From: Rhipicephalus microplus
Taxonomy: Eukaryota > Arthropoda > Arachnida > Ixodida > Ixodidae
Reading direction: 5' to 3'
Assembly (NCBI RefSeq): GCF_043290135.1
Contig: NC_134707.1
Coordinates: forward strand, 76,402,987 to 76,466,986
DNA length: 64,000 bases
Positions 11,501 through 21,046 of this stretch are shown here, piece after piece; the stretch's first letter is position 1, and each line of letters begins with the position of its first letter. The notes beneath the pieces were generated by a model, which saw nothing but the letters and a program-made list of their open reading frames with translations, had not been told where the DNA came from and did no database searches. A program made the translations under genes and the position numbers.

Positions 11501-12112
11501 GAACGATTGTCAAAATGGTGTGCGGAACAGCGACGCCATGCGTAAGCATCACGGCATGAATTGGTGCCACCATGTATTCACCGTCAGGTACAGGTGGTGT
11601 AGAGAAGAGGTCGATATGTGTGACACAGTTAGGCGGAAGGCGTGCGAAATCAATGCAGCAAAGGCGACTTTGGGGTGGGTTGGTCAGATCAGAAAGTAGA
11701 GGCATTTCAAGGTCAAGACAGCCGGCTGAACAATCTATAAGGGCCGAGTGAGCGGTGAGAAAATCCATGCCTAGAATTACTTCATGAGGACAGTTTTCTA
11801 AAACGATGAAAAGAACAACAGTGCTTCTATCGGCGATAGTCACACGGGCAGAGCACATGCCGATAATTGCGGCAGTTCCCCCGTCGGCGACTCGAACGGC
11901 TCGGTTCAAGGCGGGTGTGACAACTTTCTTTAGGCGGCGACGAAGAGCAGCACTCATTATGGACACATGCGCGCCAGTATCGATCAACGCGCGCACAGGT
12001 ACATTGTCTAAAGTAACGTTCAACAGATTCCGGGTGGTCGGTAATGTCACACGAGGATTTCTTGCAGAGGTCGTCGTCAATGCAGCTTCACCTCCAGAAG
12101 CTGCACTGCCTA
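8577..12112 (-). pseudogene. gypsy2 Pol polyprotein, one in-frame stop
   Basis: In the -1 frame relative to gag, the reading begins at the gag stop and runs about 1,180 codons. Protease: [13 protein letters not shown] and [46 protein letters not shown] and the intact CYLDDVIVF. RNase [37 protein letters not shown]. Integrase: HHCC zinc finger (LHDAPLAGHLG ... CEPCQRR), then the DDE residues in VGLDLLGPF, LTDRGRTF and YHPQTNGLTERLN, followed by a GPY/F module (RYTGPYHVVRQVTD). One TAA at 10353-10355, between RT and RNase H, interrupts it. The final TGA (8577-8579) is made by the first three bases of the 3' LTR. Confidence 0.92.
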
Positions 12113-13342
12113 GTTTTCCGGTCGGGGGCGCTGCGAATAGGTCGGAGAGGCAGGACGGCGTTGTGGGGGCGAACGAGATTGACGGCGAGCAGGGGATGGC
12201 GAGCGGGCGTAGCGAGGTCTCGTCAGAGGTGCGGCAGGATCAGAGGATGTGGTCAGCATAGGGGAAACAAAATGAAATGTTGAGGACGACTGGTGGTCAG
12301 AAGTGGCTTGGGTAGGAGGCCCATAGCGTGCAGGCGGAGCCCAGTGATTGCGGCAGTGGCGAGCAATATGACCGACACGTCGGCAGTTAAAGCATATGGG
12401 CTTGTCGTCCAGTGTACGCCATTCGGACAAATTGCGCTGTCGAGAGTAGTTGGAACCATATCGAGGAGTGGATGGACGACGATAAAAAGGCTCGGCAGAG
12501 TAGACTGGTTGAATGGGGTGTAGGCCGACGTTCGATAATTCTTGACGAACGACGGCTTGTATCAGTGAGATAGTGGTCGGTGAAGGATCAGGCGTTGGAA
12601 ACGGAGTAGCTACTGGTTGGGCTGCCTCGATCTCACGACGAATGATGCGGGTGAGGTTGTCACATCGGGGAACTGGGCGGACGGAGTCATCACACGAGGA
12701 AGTAGCAGCTGTGTTCGGCAGGCGCGTGATGCCGTGGGTGACGCGGCGGGCTTTAGCCTGTTCTAGACGGCGGCATTCTGTCAGGATCGTGTCGATGGTC
12801 GTGACATTATTAAAAACCAGCAGGTTGAAGGCACCGTCAGCAATCCCTTTGAGGACATGGTTAACTTTTTCTTCTTCTGACATGCGCTGATCGACCTTGC
12901 TACAAAGCGCCAAGACGTCAAGAATGTAGGACACGTACGATTCAGTAGACGTCTGGGCGCGAGTGGCGAGAGTCTTCTTGGCAGCGAGCTGACGACCAGA
13001 TGAATCGCCGAAAAGATCACGGATCTTCGATTTGAAAAGATCCCAACTTGTGATTTCGGCTTCGTTGGTTTCGAACCATGTCCGCGGCGTGCCGTCGAGG
13101 TAGAACACAACATTGGCCAGCATGAGCGTCGGATCCCAGCGGTGGGTAGCACTGACTCGCTCGTACCGGTGCAGCCAGGAGTCAACGTCGATGGTGCCGT
13201 CAGCGGAGAAAGTTCCAGGATCCCGCAGGGGTGGCAGGGTGACGTAGGTTGTTGACTCGGATCGAGAGACCAGTGGGGATGAGGCACTGGCAGTGGAAGT
13301 AGCCGAAGAGTCCCCGGTGTTGCGACCGCTGCGCGTCTCCAT
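12110..13342 (-). CDS. gypsy2 Gag polyprotein
   Basis: An open frame of about 410 codons. The start is taken as the ATG at 13340-13342 (METRSGRNTGDSS) because homologous gypsy5 has the same start; the frame is open further upstream into the LTR. It has an N-terminal Ser/Thr-rich stretch, the capsid domain (VDSWLHRYERVSATHRWD, then SYILDVLALCSKVD), a linker helix (ISLIQAVVRQEL), a CCHC knuckle (CFNCRRVGHIARHC) and an [12 protein letters not shown] basic tail ending in a TAG at 12110-12112. It would form the nucleoprotein particle that packages element RNA. Pol lies in the -1 frame immediately after. Confidence 0.9.
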   Translation of the reverse strand: METRSGRNTGDSSATSTASASSPLVSRSESTTYVTLPPLRDPGTFSADGTIDVDSWLHRYERVSATHRWDPTLMLANVVFYLDGTPRTWFETNEAEITSWDLFKSKIRDLFGDSSGRQLAAKKTLATRAQTSTESYVSYILDVLALCSKVDQRMSEEEKVNHVLKGIADGAFNLLVFNNVTTIDTILTECRRLEQAKARRVTHGITRLPNTAATSSCDDSVRPVPRCDNLTRIIRREIEAAQPVATPFPTPDPSPTTISLIQAVVRQELSNVGLHPIQPVYSAEPFYRRPSTPRYGSNYSRQRNLSEWRTLDDKPICFNCRRVGHIARHCRNHWAPPARYGPPTQATSDHQSSSTFHFVSPMLTTSSDPAAPLTRPRYARSPSPARRQSRSPPQRRPASPTYSQRPRPEN

Positions 13343-13375
13343 CGAGGTACGGGAGTCGTGCACCTCCACCAATAA

Positions 13376-13514
13376 TGTTACGGGTAACGTATTTAATAAA
13401 TTAAATACGATGCACTGTGCTCGGCGAACAAGATGGCGACAGTTCATCAACAACCAGCCACCAACGTCGTCTTTCTCTTTCTTCCAGACAGGCTGTGCCG
13501 GCGGTTGCGTATCA
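13376..13514 (-). repeat. gypsy2 5' LTR (139 bp)
   Basis: Direct-repeat partner of 8441-8579. In element sense it is followed after TTAT by TGGTGGAGGTGCAC, a plausible primer-binding site beginning with TGG. The whole LTR is open in the gag frame, so an N-terminally extended Gag could in principle be read from within it. To its right the (TA)n target resumes at 13515. Confidence 0.93.

Positions 13515-13608
<94 letters not shown>
13515..13608. repeat. (TA)n microsatellite, right flank of gypsy2
   Basis: Continuation of the alternating TA tract split by gypsy2, with one early TAAA interruption. It ends where the first SINE copy begins. Confidence 0.95.
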
Positions 13609-13612
<4 letters not shown>

Positions 13613-13871
13613 TCTATCAGACAGTAACGCAAAGGAATGTACAGGGGAAGTTATTAGAACCAATGGAATGTAAATAAGAAGAAAGACAAGTGGATGAAAA
13701 ATTAACCAGCCGTGAGCAGGAATCATCGAACATACGACCTTCGAATAACGCGTTCGATGCTCTAACCCCTGAGCTACCACAGCGGCCTTCCCTCCATCCA
13801 CGTTTTTGTGTTTATATGTGAATTTAGAAGTAGGAGTGACAGTCAGCGCCATCTATAAGCCAAGCGACGAG
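13609..13871 (-). mobile_element. tRNA-derived SINE, copy 1
   Basis: On the minus strand a tRNA-like head (about 13706-13787) shows an A-box-like GTAGCTCAG, an anticodon stem TCGAA/TTCGA and a T-arm-like segment, altered here (CGTATGTTCGATGATTCCTG). Flanking parts (GCCATCTATAAGC to the right, GGGGAAGTTATTAGAACC to the left) are shared with copy 2 at 14068-14324. The acceptor stem does not pair, so it is a SINE head and not a functional tRNA gene. Confidence 0.75.
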
Positions 13872-14067
13872 TTTGAAAACACTCTTTTATGCGCATGTTT
13901 GGCATCACGTAGCACGTGAACTTATTATGAGCAGGCAGCTGATTAATACTCCCTCGTATACAACCTAATGACACCAAGTCTGCCAGTACGAGACCCTCCT
14001 TTAATGAAATAAAGGAAAGAGGTGTATACGTAACGGTCGTTTTTCCGTGTTTTAACACTATAAAAAT

Positions 14068-14324
14068 GAGATGTAACAGACAGTAATGCAAAGGAATATA
14101 CAGGGGAAGTTATTAGAACCAATGGAATGTAAATAAGAAAAAAAAGTGGATGAAAAAATAACCAGCCGTGAGCAGGAATCAAACCTACGACCTTCGAATA
14201 ACGCGTTCGATGCTCTAACCACTGAGCTACCACAGTGGCCTTCCCTTCATCCACTTTTTTGGGTTTATATGTGAATTTAGAAGTAGGAGTGATAGTCAGC
14301 GCCATCTATAAGCCAAGCGACGAG
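14068..14324 (-). mobile_element. tRNA-derived SINE, copy 2
   Basis: Same orientation as copy 1 and about 90% similar over its length. The tRNA-like part (14163-14240) is better kept: D stem GCTC/GAGC, anticodon stem TCGAA/TTCGA with a 7-nt loop, and T stem GTAGG/CCTGC around TTTGATT. Position 33 of the anticodon loop is G instead of U and the acceptor ends do not pair. The phrase TCTGCCAGTACGAGACCCTC follows this copy directly and also occurs in the spacer after copy 1 (13979), so the pair may come from a segmental duplication. Confidence 0.75.
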
Positions 14325-14344
14325 TCTGCCAGTACGAGACCCTC

Positions 14345-14506
14345 GTATTGGCAGACTAGATCTAGATCTATCTAGATCTATCTAGATCTATCTATCTAGC
14401 TAGCTAGCTAGCTAGCTGCGCGTCTCGATAATGGTATCGATACCAAAACGCATAGCTAGCTAGCTAGCTAGCTAGCTAGCTTCGCGTCTCAACAATGGTA
14501 TCGATG
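14345..14506. repeat. TCTA/CTAG simple repeat with a 65-bp duplicated unit
   Basis: Runs of TCTAGA/TCTA and then CTAG tetranucleotides at 14345-14416 and 14450-14481. Each is followed by a near copy of a non-repetitive spacer (CGCGTCTCGATAATGGTATCG and CGCGTCTCAACAATGGTATCG, broken by substitutions), giving a period of about 65 bp. CTAG runs are self-complementary. Confidence 0.85.
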
Positions 14507-15170
14507 CCAAAATTGGTATGGTATAACATGACTGTATGACGAGCATAATTGACTAGCGATATTATGAAAATTGTGACATGTAGTCATATATGTCATGATT
14601 TAAATTTAGTGGTCTTGCTGCTCTTGCGGGTGTTTCGTTCACATGGCAGTTTGCAAAACTGCTGTCATATACAATGACTGCATAGCGAACATAATTGACA
14701 AATCATGTTGTTGAAATCATGACATGCATATCATGTAAGTCATGATTACACATACCACGCTCATGGTGCACTCGAACTTGTTTCGCTAGTTTCACATATA
14801 CCAAATTTGGTATTAAGGGGCATGAATGAATGACAATAGTACATTACTTGTGCAAACATGATAATCTTGACAACATGCCACGCTCATTGCGCGCTCGCGG
14901 CCGTTACGGTAGCTTCACATATACCAATTTTTGTATTACGTGACGTGAATGGACGACGAAGGCAAATGACACGCACAAGCATATTAATCATGACATGGAC
15001 GCCATGTAAAACATGACTACGTGCTACGCTCGTAGCGTGCTCGCAGTCGTTTCGCTATCTCCACGTATAGCCGATTTCGTATCACATGACGAGAATAGAC
15101 GGCGAAGGTAACGACACAACAAAACATGATAGGATGGAAGTCATGTACGGTATAATTTATATCCACCTCG
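14500..15170. repeat. Degenerate ~146-bp tandem satellite (about 5 units)
   Basis: A recurring block of the type CAC-ATA-TACCAAATTTGGTAT, followed by a CATGA-rich stretch, appears at 14507, 14653, 14801, 14924 and 15070, giving steps of about 146, 148, 123 and 146 bp. Each unit also has a TTTCG-CTA-GTTTCACATA-like lead-in and CATGACATG or TCATGTAAGTCATG segments. Units have diverged strongly, so the array is old. Confidence 0.7.
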
Positions 15171-18100
15171 CAACGTTGTGCTCATTTTAAAGTGACATAT
15201 CAACCTTGTTAATTCGTGCTTCGCATATCATCGATTCTCACAGTACGTGGGATCTGCCAATTTTTTTAGGTGGTGGCCATACTTGAAATGCCCCCGTTAC
15301 TCTTTAGGCAATACAATCTTAGCGTCCGCTGATGTAGTTGCGTGTTTCGAAAGGGTTGCACGAGGTCGACTGCTTCATTTGATATTACACACGTAGCCAA
15401 CATATTTGATGTGTCACACTTTCCAAAGCTATTTATTTACCTATATAAGGTTAAGCCTAAAAGCAAATATGAAATTTTTTTCTCAGACAATATGCCAACG
15501 ACGTGTTTCACTGTAGGTTGTCCCATTCCTTAAACGCACAATGCAACCCTTACCTGTGCATGTAATCTCTATAGCGCCTATTTTTTGTCGTGTGCAGTTC
15601 TCAAATATTCCATGGCAGTGCTCGGACATGCATAAATAAGCCATATTAGGGAAACTATAAAATTAAGAGCAATATGCTATTTAAGTATTTACCAGAAACT
15701 ATTCGTACTTCATTCTGTAAAACAGCAAAAAGTTACATTCAATGACACGTGTTATGTTCAGCCCTGATATATTTCAGAGTGTCTCGCTACAGCACTTAGT
15801 TGTATACCAAGTGCCTTAATTAAACTGGTGTGGTTCCCTTCATGCGTGTGTCAAAGCATTCCCTGTAGCATTATAGACCAGCGTGCAGGCTGGTAATTTT
15901 TTTTCTTTTCACAGTGACCGGATTTCACTCAGTGCGAGTTTCACAATCGCCAGCACTCTGTTCAGGCCTTGCCTGCAGACAGATGGCTTACAGAAAATGT
16001 ACCACATTGTCTCCGCTCTTGAAATGGTGGATCGCAGCGTCACGTCTGATAGTACAAAGACTAAAAGCTGGTCTGAGTATGTGGCTCGAAAATTAGGCGT
16101 GCGTTCTTCAAAAAAGGCATCGCATTCGCAAAGCAATACTCAAAACCGTCGTGCAGGACCTCATGACATTGCTGGAGAGACGGGCGCTGCATCCAATCAA
16201 ATACGTCACCATTTTGGCAAAGTACGTAAATATTTCTGCCGCACTGACACTGGTTGATTTAAGGTAGAAATCGTATGGCTGCTTCACTGCGGTGAAACAC
16301 GAGAAAGTGCATTACACAGTAATCTAGCGATTTTCGATATCCGTTTTTGCAGTTCCCATGGCTCTATTTACCAGTGCGACAATGTGGCGAGCGTTTCAGT
16401 TAAGCGTGGATGTTGTCCGGCACCAGTAGAATATTGATAGGCCAATTTACAAACTCAGTGTGTGAGATGCGTAAAAGCTTTTGCTGCGATTTGCTGCGAT
16501 GAACAACGGGGTAGTTGAGATCCGCATCGTCCGTAGCGAGTTCCGTCAGGCTGTTGTCCTCATCAGATGCAGTCACGTAGCAACCCTGCCGCATTCCAGC
16601 GTAGAGCTGAAGCAAAGGTTGCGATGTGGGAGGGACAATCACTTGCTCAGCAAGGGAGTGGTGCCTACGGACTCACCGTGCACTATTCAGGCCCATGTTC
16701 TTGAAATGCATAGGTAATCTTAGGTTACTTATTATAGTTACTTCAAGGAAATTGTCATTGGGTGTATTATTTCAGACCTTCCGGTCACATTACTTAATGT
16801 TTGATCAGTATTACCGTTGTTATGGCCTGTAAAACTGTGAGAGTCACCACGCCAAAAGTGTTGAATGGAAGACAAGCTAGGCCCCTAAATTGTACCGCTC
16901 TGAAAATGGGCAGGTAACTGTACTGCATAATTTAGGCACTTGCCCACGTCAATCGCGTGTCGGCGTTGGTAAGCCTTCAATTATTCCTAATTGCATGCGT
17001 CGGCGGCGTGACGCCTTCGTCACCGCACCACTTGTCGCACAATCAAACCACAAGAGCTGAGCCTTTCACACTGGTTTATTAACATCTGATCCACCACTCA
17101 GGTACAGCCTCGCCCAAGAAAAAAAATTATTGCACATGGCTGATACTTGGGATTGGAAAAGCACGGAGCTTGGCCAACTGATTCTGTGCTGAAGCTCGTG
17201 AAGAAACGGGGGGAGGAATGTGAGGCCGGGAAAAGTATTGCTGATCAACAACGTAAAGTGCAGGAACGGGGGGTGAATATCTAACTCATGTTAGATATTC
17301 ACCTCTTCTTCCTGCACTTTACGTTTCTGCAATAGAGACATGGGAAAAGCAAATAGCTAGAACAGCATACATACAAGGAAGATGTGCAGTCCACAAATTG
17401 AACACTTTTGCTATGTATGTATATGACTAGAGAAGCATTCAAAGACCCCTGACAGCGAATATTGGCGATAATTTCACTGTGATTTGTATATTTTTGTATG
17501 GTACTGTCTACATTGATTTGTCAGCGCCCTAACACATCGTATACATTTGCTAGCCCTGTCATTTCGTAACGATTTCAGCTCAGTTTGAAACGCCAGCATA
17601 AATAACAGTGGGCACCACCGCCTTGGTCTGTTGGCGCTCCTTGACTTGTGGAAGCACGTTCAGTACTCAAGAGGCACATCAGAGCTCGTTCGCAGGTCGG
17701 CGGGTCACTGGCTCTTCTATCTCATATGTGGCATGTGCGGTCATCTTTGGCATAGGCAGACCACACCCGTCGTCCTGAGGCGTGTCTGTCATGGTCGCAG
17801 CGTCTTGTAAGTTCAGCCATACTTTGTTGGGAGCTTGAGCTTAAGCTGCAGAAGACTGTGAGGGCAAGGCTGGTCACTGCTTGCAATTCATGCAGAGCGT
17901 TGAAGTTGATGAGAAGTCATGGTCTTGTGACAATGTCGACAGCGACACCTCCGCTGTCAGTAGTCGAATAACGGGCATCTTCTGTCTGTTCGTCGTAGAT
18001 TTGCGCATGAATGGATGGACCTGTTTCATATTGTTATTGTTTAAAACTGTTCTATACGCTTTATATTTGTCTTTATTCTCGCGTATCAATCTAACCAGCT

Positions 18101-18467
18101 ATCTAAAGCTTCGTCCCGATGTCAAGAAACTTTGGCTATTATCAACACCAGAAGCGGTAAGCTGAAAGCTGAAATGAAGCGTGTGTCCATGCAAGGATGG
18201 CAGCTCTCGATAGTGCTACACAGACCAACTTCAGAGTGAGAGACTTACCTACACTTGACGTCAACCTGACGGGACGGCTGTTGTCATTAGAGTACATACG
18301 TAATGCTTATAAAATTATATGGCCAGCGCTGCAACATGTGTTTTTTCGCAGACATTACTTCTGCTTGGAAAATTTCCTTTTTAAAACAGTTTCGAGGCGA
18401 GACATTTCTCCATGGTAGAACACTTCATTGGCACCATGAAGGCTTAGATGCTATCCGTGCTGCATAT

Positions 18468-18468
<1 letters not shown>
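15171..18468. other. Largely unrecognised interval
   Basis: No confident gene. Candidates seen: a start MPTTCFTVGC at 15492, which looks like the first residues of a THAP zinc-finger domain but stops after 13 codons; an open frame at 15883-16257 preceded by an excellent 3' splice-like sequence (TTTCTTTTCACAG, ending about 15914), with no recognised domain; and a strong 5' splice-like GTAAGT near 17808. A 74-bp hairpin at 17251-17324 is listed separately. Confidence 0.4.
17251..17324. repeat. Near-perfect 74-bp hairpin
   Basis: The left arm (17251-17285) and the right arm (17290-17324) are inverted copies around a 4-nt loop TCAT. The outer 16 bp are perfect (ACGTAAAGTGCAGGAA) and the inner 14 bp are perfect (GGTGAATATCTAAC). 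They are separated by a 5-nt mismatched bubble. No coding frame or terminal duplications explain it. Confidence 0.9.

Positions 18469-18531
<63 letters not shown>
18469..18531. repeat. (TA)n microsatellite
   Basis: About 60 bases of pure TA lying 57 bp before the left LTR of gypsy3. Confidence 0.95.
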
Positions 18532-18535
<4 letters not shown>

Positions 18536-18587
18536 CACTCGTCGGATCAACACTGATGATGTTGGTTATTGTTAACGCACTCCCATA

Positions 18588-18731
18588 TGTATTCTTACAG
18601 AGAGAAGGCGTCTAAAATATATATTTACTTTCAATAAACAAGCAGGCATACAATATGGGGCCCAGTCTGCCCGAGCTCGCACTAAACATCGCTCTCTTTC
18701 ACATTATGTTCATATGTGGCGCCCCGTAACA
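18588..18731 (-). repeat. gypsy3 3' LTR (about 144 bp)
   Basis: Matches 29492-29630 with many differences (shared GGCAAGCATA/GGCATACA, GCACTAAACATCG, CGCCCCGTA-CA end). In element sense a purine run (GCCGGGGTTGA) precedes it, in the place of the polypurine tract. The left boundary is approximate because of a 5-bp length difference between the LTRs. Confidence 0.75.
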
Positions 18732-18996
18732 TCAACCCCGGCGTCAAAGGCACCGAGATGTGCCTTCGACGAATAATATCGCTTTAGCCGAGGGAGGTGA
18801 ACAACGTTTGAACACGATCGCGCGCTGGGGGTGTTAAAAGGTTCAATTTCATATGTCCCATCAGACACTTAGCGCACCGCACGATACAGACCTGAGTACA
18901 GCGAAGCCAGCTTTTCGCACAGGCCAACTCGCCGTGACAACCTGTGTCACCATGACTGAAGTGGACATCACGATGGCATGCATTGTAGACCTGTCA

Positions 18997-19961
18997 TTAT
19001 CGTTTCTGCCAATCGCTCATACGCAAGCGAGCAATCTCACGTGCCTCTAGAGCTCTAGAGATCGCATCGCGGGCATATTCTGACGTGTGGCTAACGGCAG
19101 GAAGGACCGTGTCAAAAGGTAGGGTGGGTTTTCGTCCGTGCAGGAGGAAAAATGGCGAGAAACCTGCAGTATCATGCCGGGACGTGTTATAGGCTAATGT
19201 CACCAATGCGAGGGTGGAGTCCCAGCCACAATGGCTGAAAGAAACGTACATTGCGAGCATGTCTGTGATGGCTCTATTTAGCTGCCCTGTGAGCCTGTTG
19301 TGGTTTTGGGACGTTAAACCCCCATATCATTCAATGTGAGCCCATTGGTTTGAGGGTGATATTCATGGTGAACTTGTGCTTTGTAGCGATATGTCTTGGA
19401 TAACGTGTGATAAAAAAGTAGCGACCCCTATCGGTAAGCAGTTGCCGAGAAGCGCCAAGGTGTAGTATGGGGTCTTGCTGGAGGAAGTCAGTGACGTCGG
19501 TCACACAACTGGTATGAAGGGCTCGCGTGATGGCATACCAAGTGGTGTAATCCATGGTGACTGCTATCCACTTGTTCTAGCTGGCAGATAAAGGGAGCGG
19601 GCCTAGTAAGTCATGACCTATCCTATAAAGTGGTTCGGATGGAACCTGAATAGGCTAAGGCGTCCCGCTGGAAGGGTTGTTGGTTTTTTGTGGAGTTGAC
19701 ATAATTTGCATGAAGCGACGTAACGGCAGACGTATCAGTAAATACCAGGTCAAAAGAAGCGATGTCGAACGTGGTCATGAGTTTTTGAAACTCGCAGGTG
19801 GCCAGCTGTCGGAATAATATGCAACTATGCGAAGACAGTCTGATATATATGTTGCGGTAAGACCAACAGTAGCTCAGGTTCATGAGGATGCATGCTGTGG
19901 TGATATAATACGCCATCTTGGAGCAGGAACCTATGGAGAGACGAAGAAGCTGTAGGACCAC
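18997..19961 (-). pseudogene. gypsy3 integrase (fragmented)
   Basis: Pieces of integrase in several frames: HKFTMNITLKPMGSH at 19331-19555 (decayed catalytic Glu region), SCVTDVTDFLQQDPILHLGASRQLLTDRG with the second catalytic Asp, and SHCGWDSTLALVTLAYNTSRHDTAGFSPFFLLHGR at 18997-19260. A 39-bp SINE stub (19296-19334) interrupts it. It has no coding capacity left. Confidence 0.8.
19296..19334 (+). mobile_element. 5'-truncated SINE stub with 8-bp target duplication
   Basis: 39 bp ending in the same tail as the longer SINE copies (GGTTTTGGGACGTTAAACCC, then CCATATCATTCAA). It is flanked by perfect TGTGAGCC duplications at 19288-19295 and 19335-19342. Removing it and one duplication rejoins the gypsy3 integrase sequence. 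Confidence 0.85.
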
Positions 19962-21046
19962 TGAGCCGAAGTATTATATCTCTGTGGTGAGGATCACGGC
20001 GTTGCTGGTCTCCGATGTTGCTGTACGCGCAAAGTGCGAAAACCCAAGTAGACTTCTTGCTCTCAGAAAAGTATGCTGGGTCTACTGGACGACGTGACAA
20101 GCAATCAGCATCCTCATGGTGGCGGCTTGATTTGTAGACAACCGTGTGAGAATATTCATCTAGCAGTAGAGCCCACCGGCCGAGACGTCTACTGGGATCT
20201 TTTAGGAACGTCAGCCAGCATAAAGCATGGTGGTCAGTGACAACTGTAAATGGTCGTCCATACAAATATGGCCAAAATTTAGTCACTGCCCAGGCAAGCG
20301 CAAGGAATTCGCTTTTCGTGATGGAGTAATTTTGTTCTGCTGGCGATAAAAGACGGCTAGCGTATACACGCAGCTGTCGTTCTGCTTATACGGCTCCGAT
20401 TCTGTGGGCGCTGGCGTTGGTACGCACTTCCGTTAAAACGCACATATGAAAGTGGCCGAGAATCGGTGGCGTCGTAAGTCTGATTGTTCAGGTCCCCACA
20501 CAAAAGTCGCATTTTTTAGTAGTTCTGTGAGCGGGCGTGAGGCGTCAGTGAAATTCCGCACAAGTCTACGAAAGTAAGAACATAGGCCCACAAAGCTTGG
20601 AACGTCCTTCACAGAGGTCGGCACAGGGAAATCCTTGATGGTTCGGACTTTCTCAGGATCGGGGCAAACACCAAAAAAATCGACAAGGTGTCGAAGGACA
20701 GTGAGCAGCCGGCGGTTGAAGTGACATTTCGACGAGTTTGATTGGAGCGCTGCTTTGTGGAAAACCGAAGGAAATGCGGAGAGACGCTAATGATTTTTGA
20801 AAGTCGGTGAGAAAAGTTACGCCATCAAGGTAGCATAAGCAGATTGACCGCCCAAAACCATGAGGAAGAGCCTCCATCATTCATTCGAATGTAACCTGGG
20901 CATTACATAGCCCAAACAGCATTACTTTGAACTAATATAGCCCGTCGGGGGTTATGAGTGCTCTCTTTTCACGGTTCACTGAAGATCATGAACCTATATC
21001 TGCCAGTACCCGGAACGAAGGTAGATGGAAGAAAAATAATTTGCTT
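19825..21046 (-). pseudogene. gypsy3 RNase H and C-terminal half of RT
   Basis: RNase H (19825-20286) keeps [22 protein letters not shown] and HHEDADCLSRRPVD. RT connection sequence (20433-20624) has [19 protein letters not shown]. The RT palm (20653-20880) has MMEALPHGFGRSICLCYLDGV, where the catalytic YLDD reads YLDG. Sequence continues in broken frames to the LINE insertion point at about 21047. Confidence 0.8.

Larger units (their letters stand above)
8441..13514 (-). mobile_element. gypsy2: complete Ty3/gypsy retrotransposon, nearly intact
   Basis: A 5,074-bp element on the minus strand with 139-bp LTRs at both ends, an open gag, a pol with one in-frame stop and no env. The LTRs run TG...CA and differ at a single base (A versus G in CTTCCAAACAGG/CTTCCAGACAGG). 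The target is (TA)n on both sides, so the duplicated target bases cannot be delimited but are compatible with ATAT. Gene order is gag, protease, RT, RNase H, integrase. Low LTR divergence and open frames make it the youngest full-length element in the window. Confidence 0.95.

Noticed and set aside
12110..13852. Gag of gypsy2 starting far upstream at 13852
   Set aside because: The extra N-terminus reads through the (TA)n array and the SINE, which are not part of the element. The ATG at 13342 agrees with gypsy5.
13706..14240. Possible functional tRNA genes on the minus strand
   Set aside because: The acceptor stems do not pair, position 33 is not U, and the sequences are embedded in conserved non-tRNA flanks shared by two copies. 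They are SINE heads.
14500..15170. CRISPR-like array
   Set aside because: The units are about 146 bp, strongly diverged and contiguous, with no short identical repeats or unique spacers. The context is eukaryotic.
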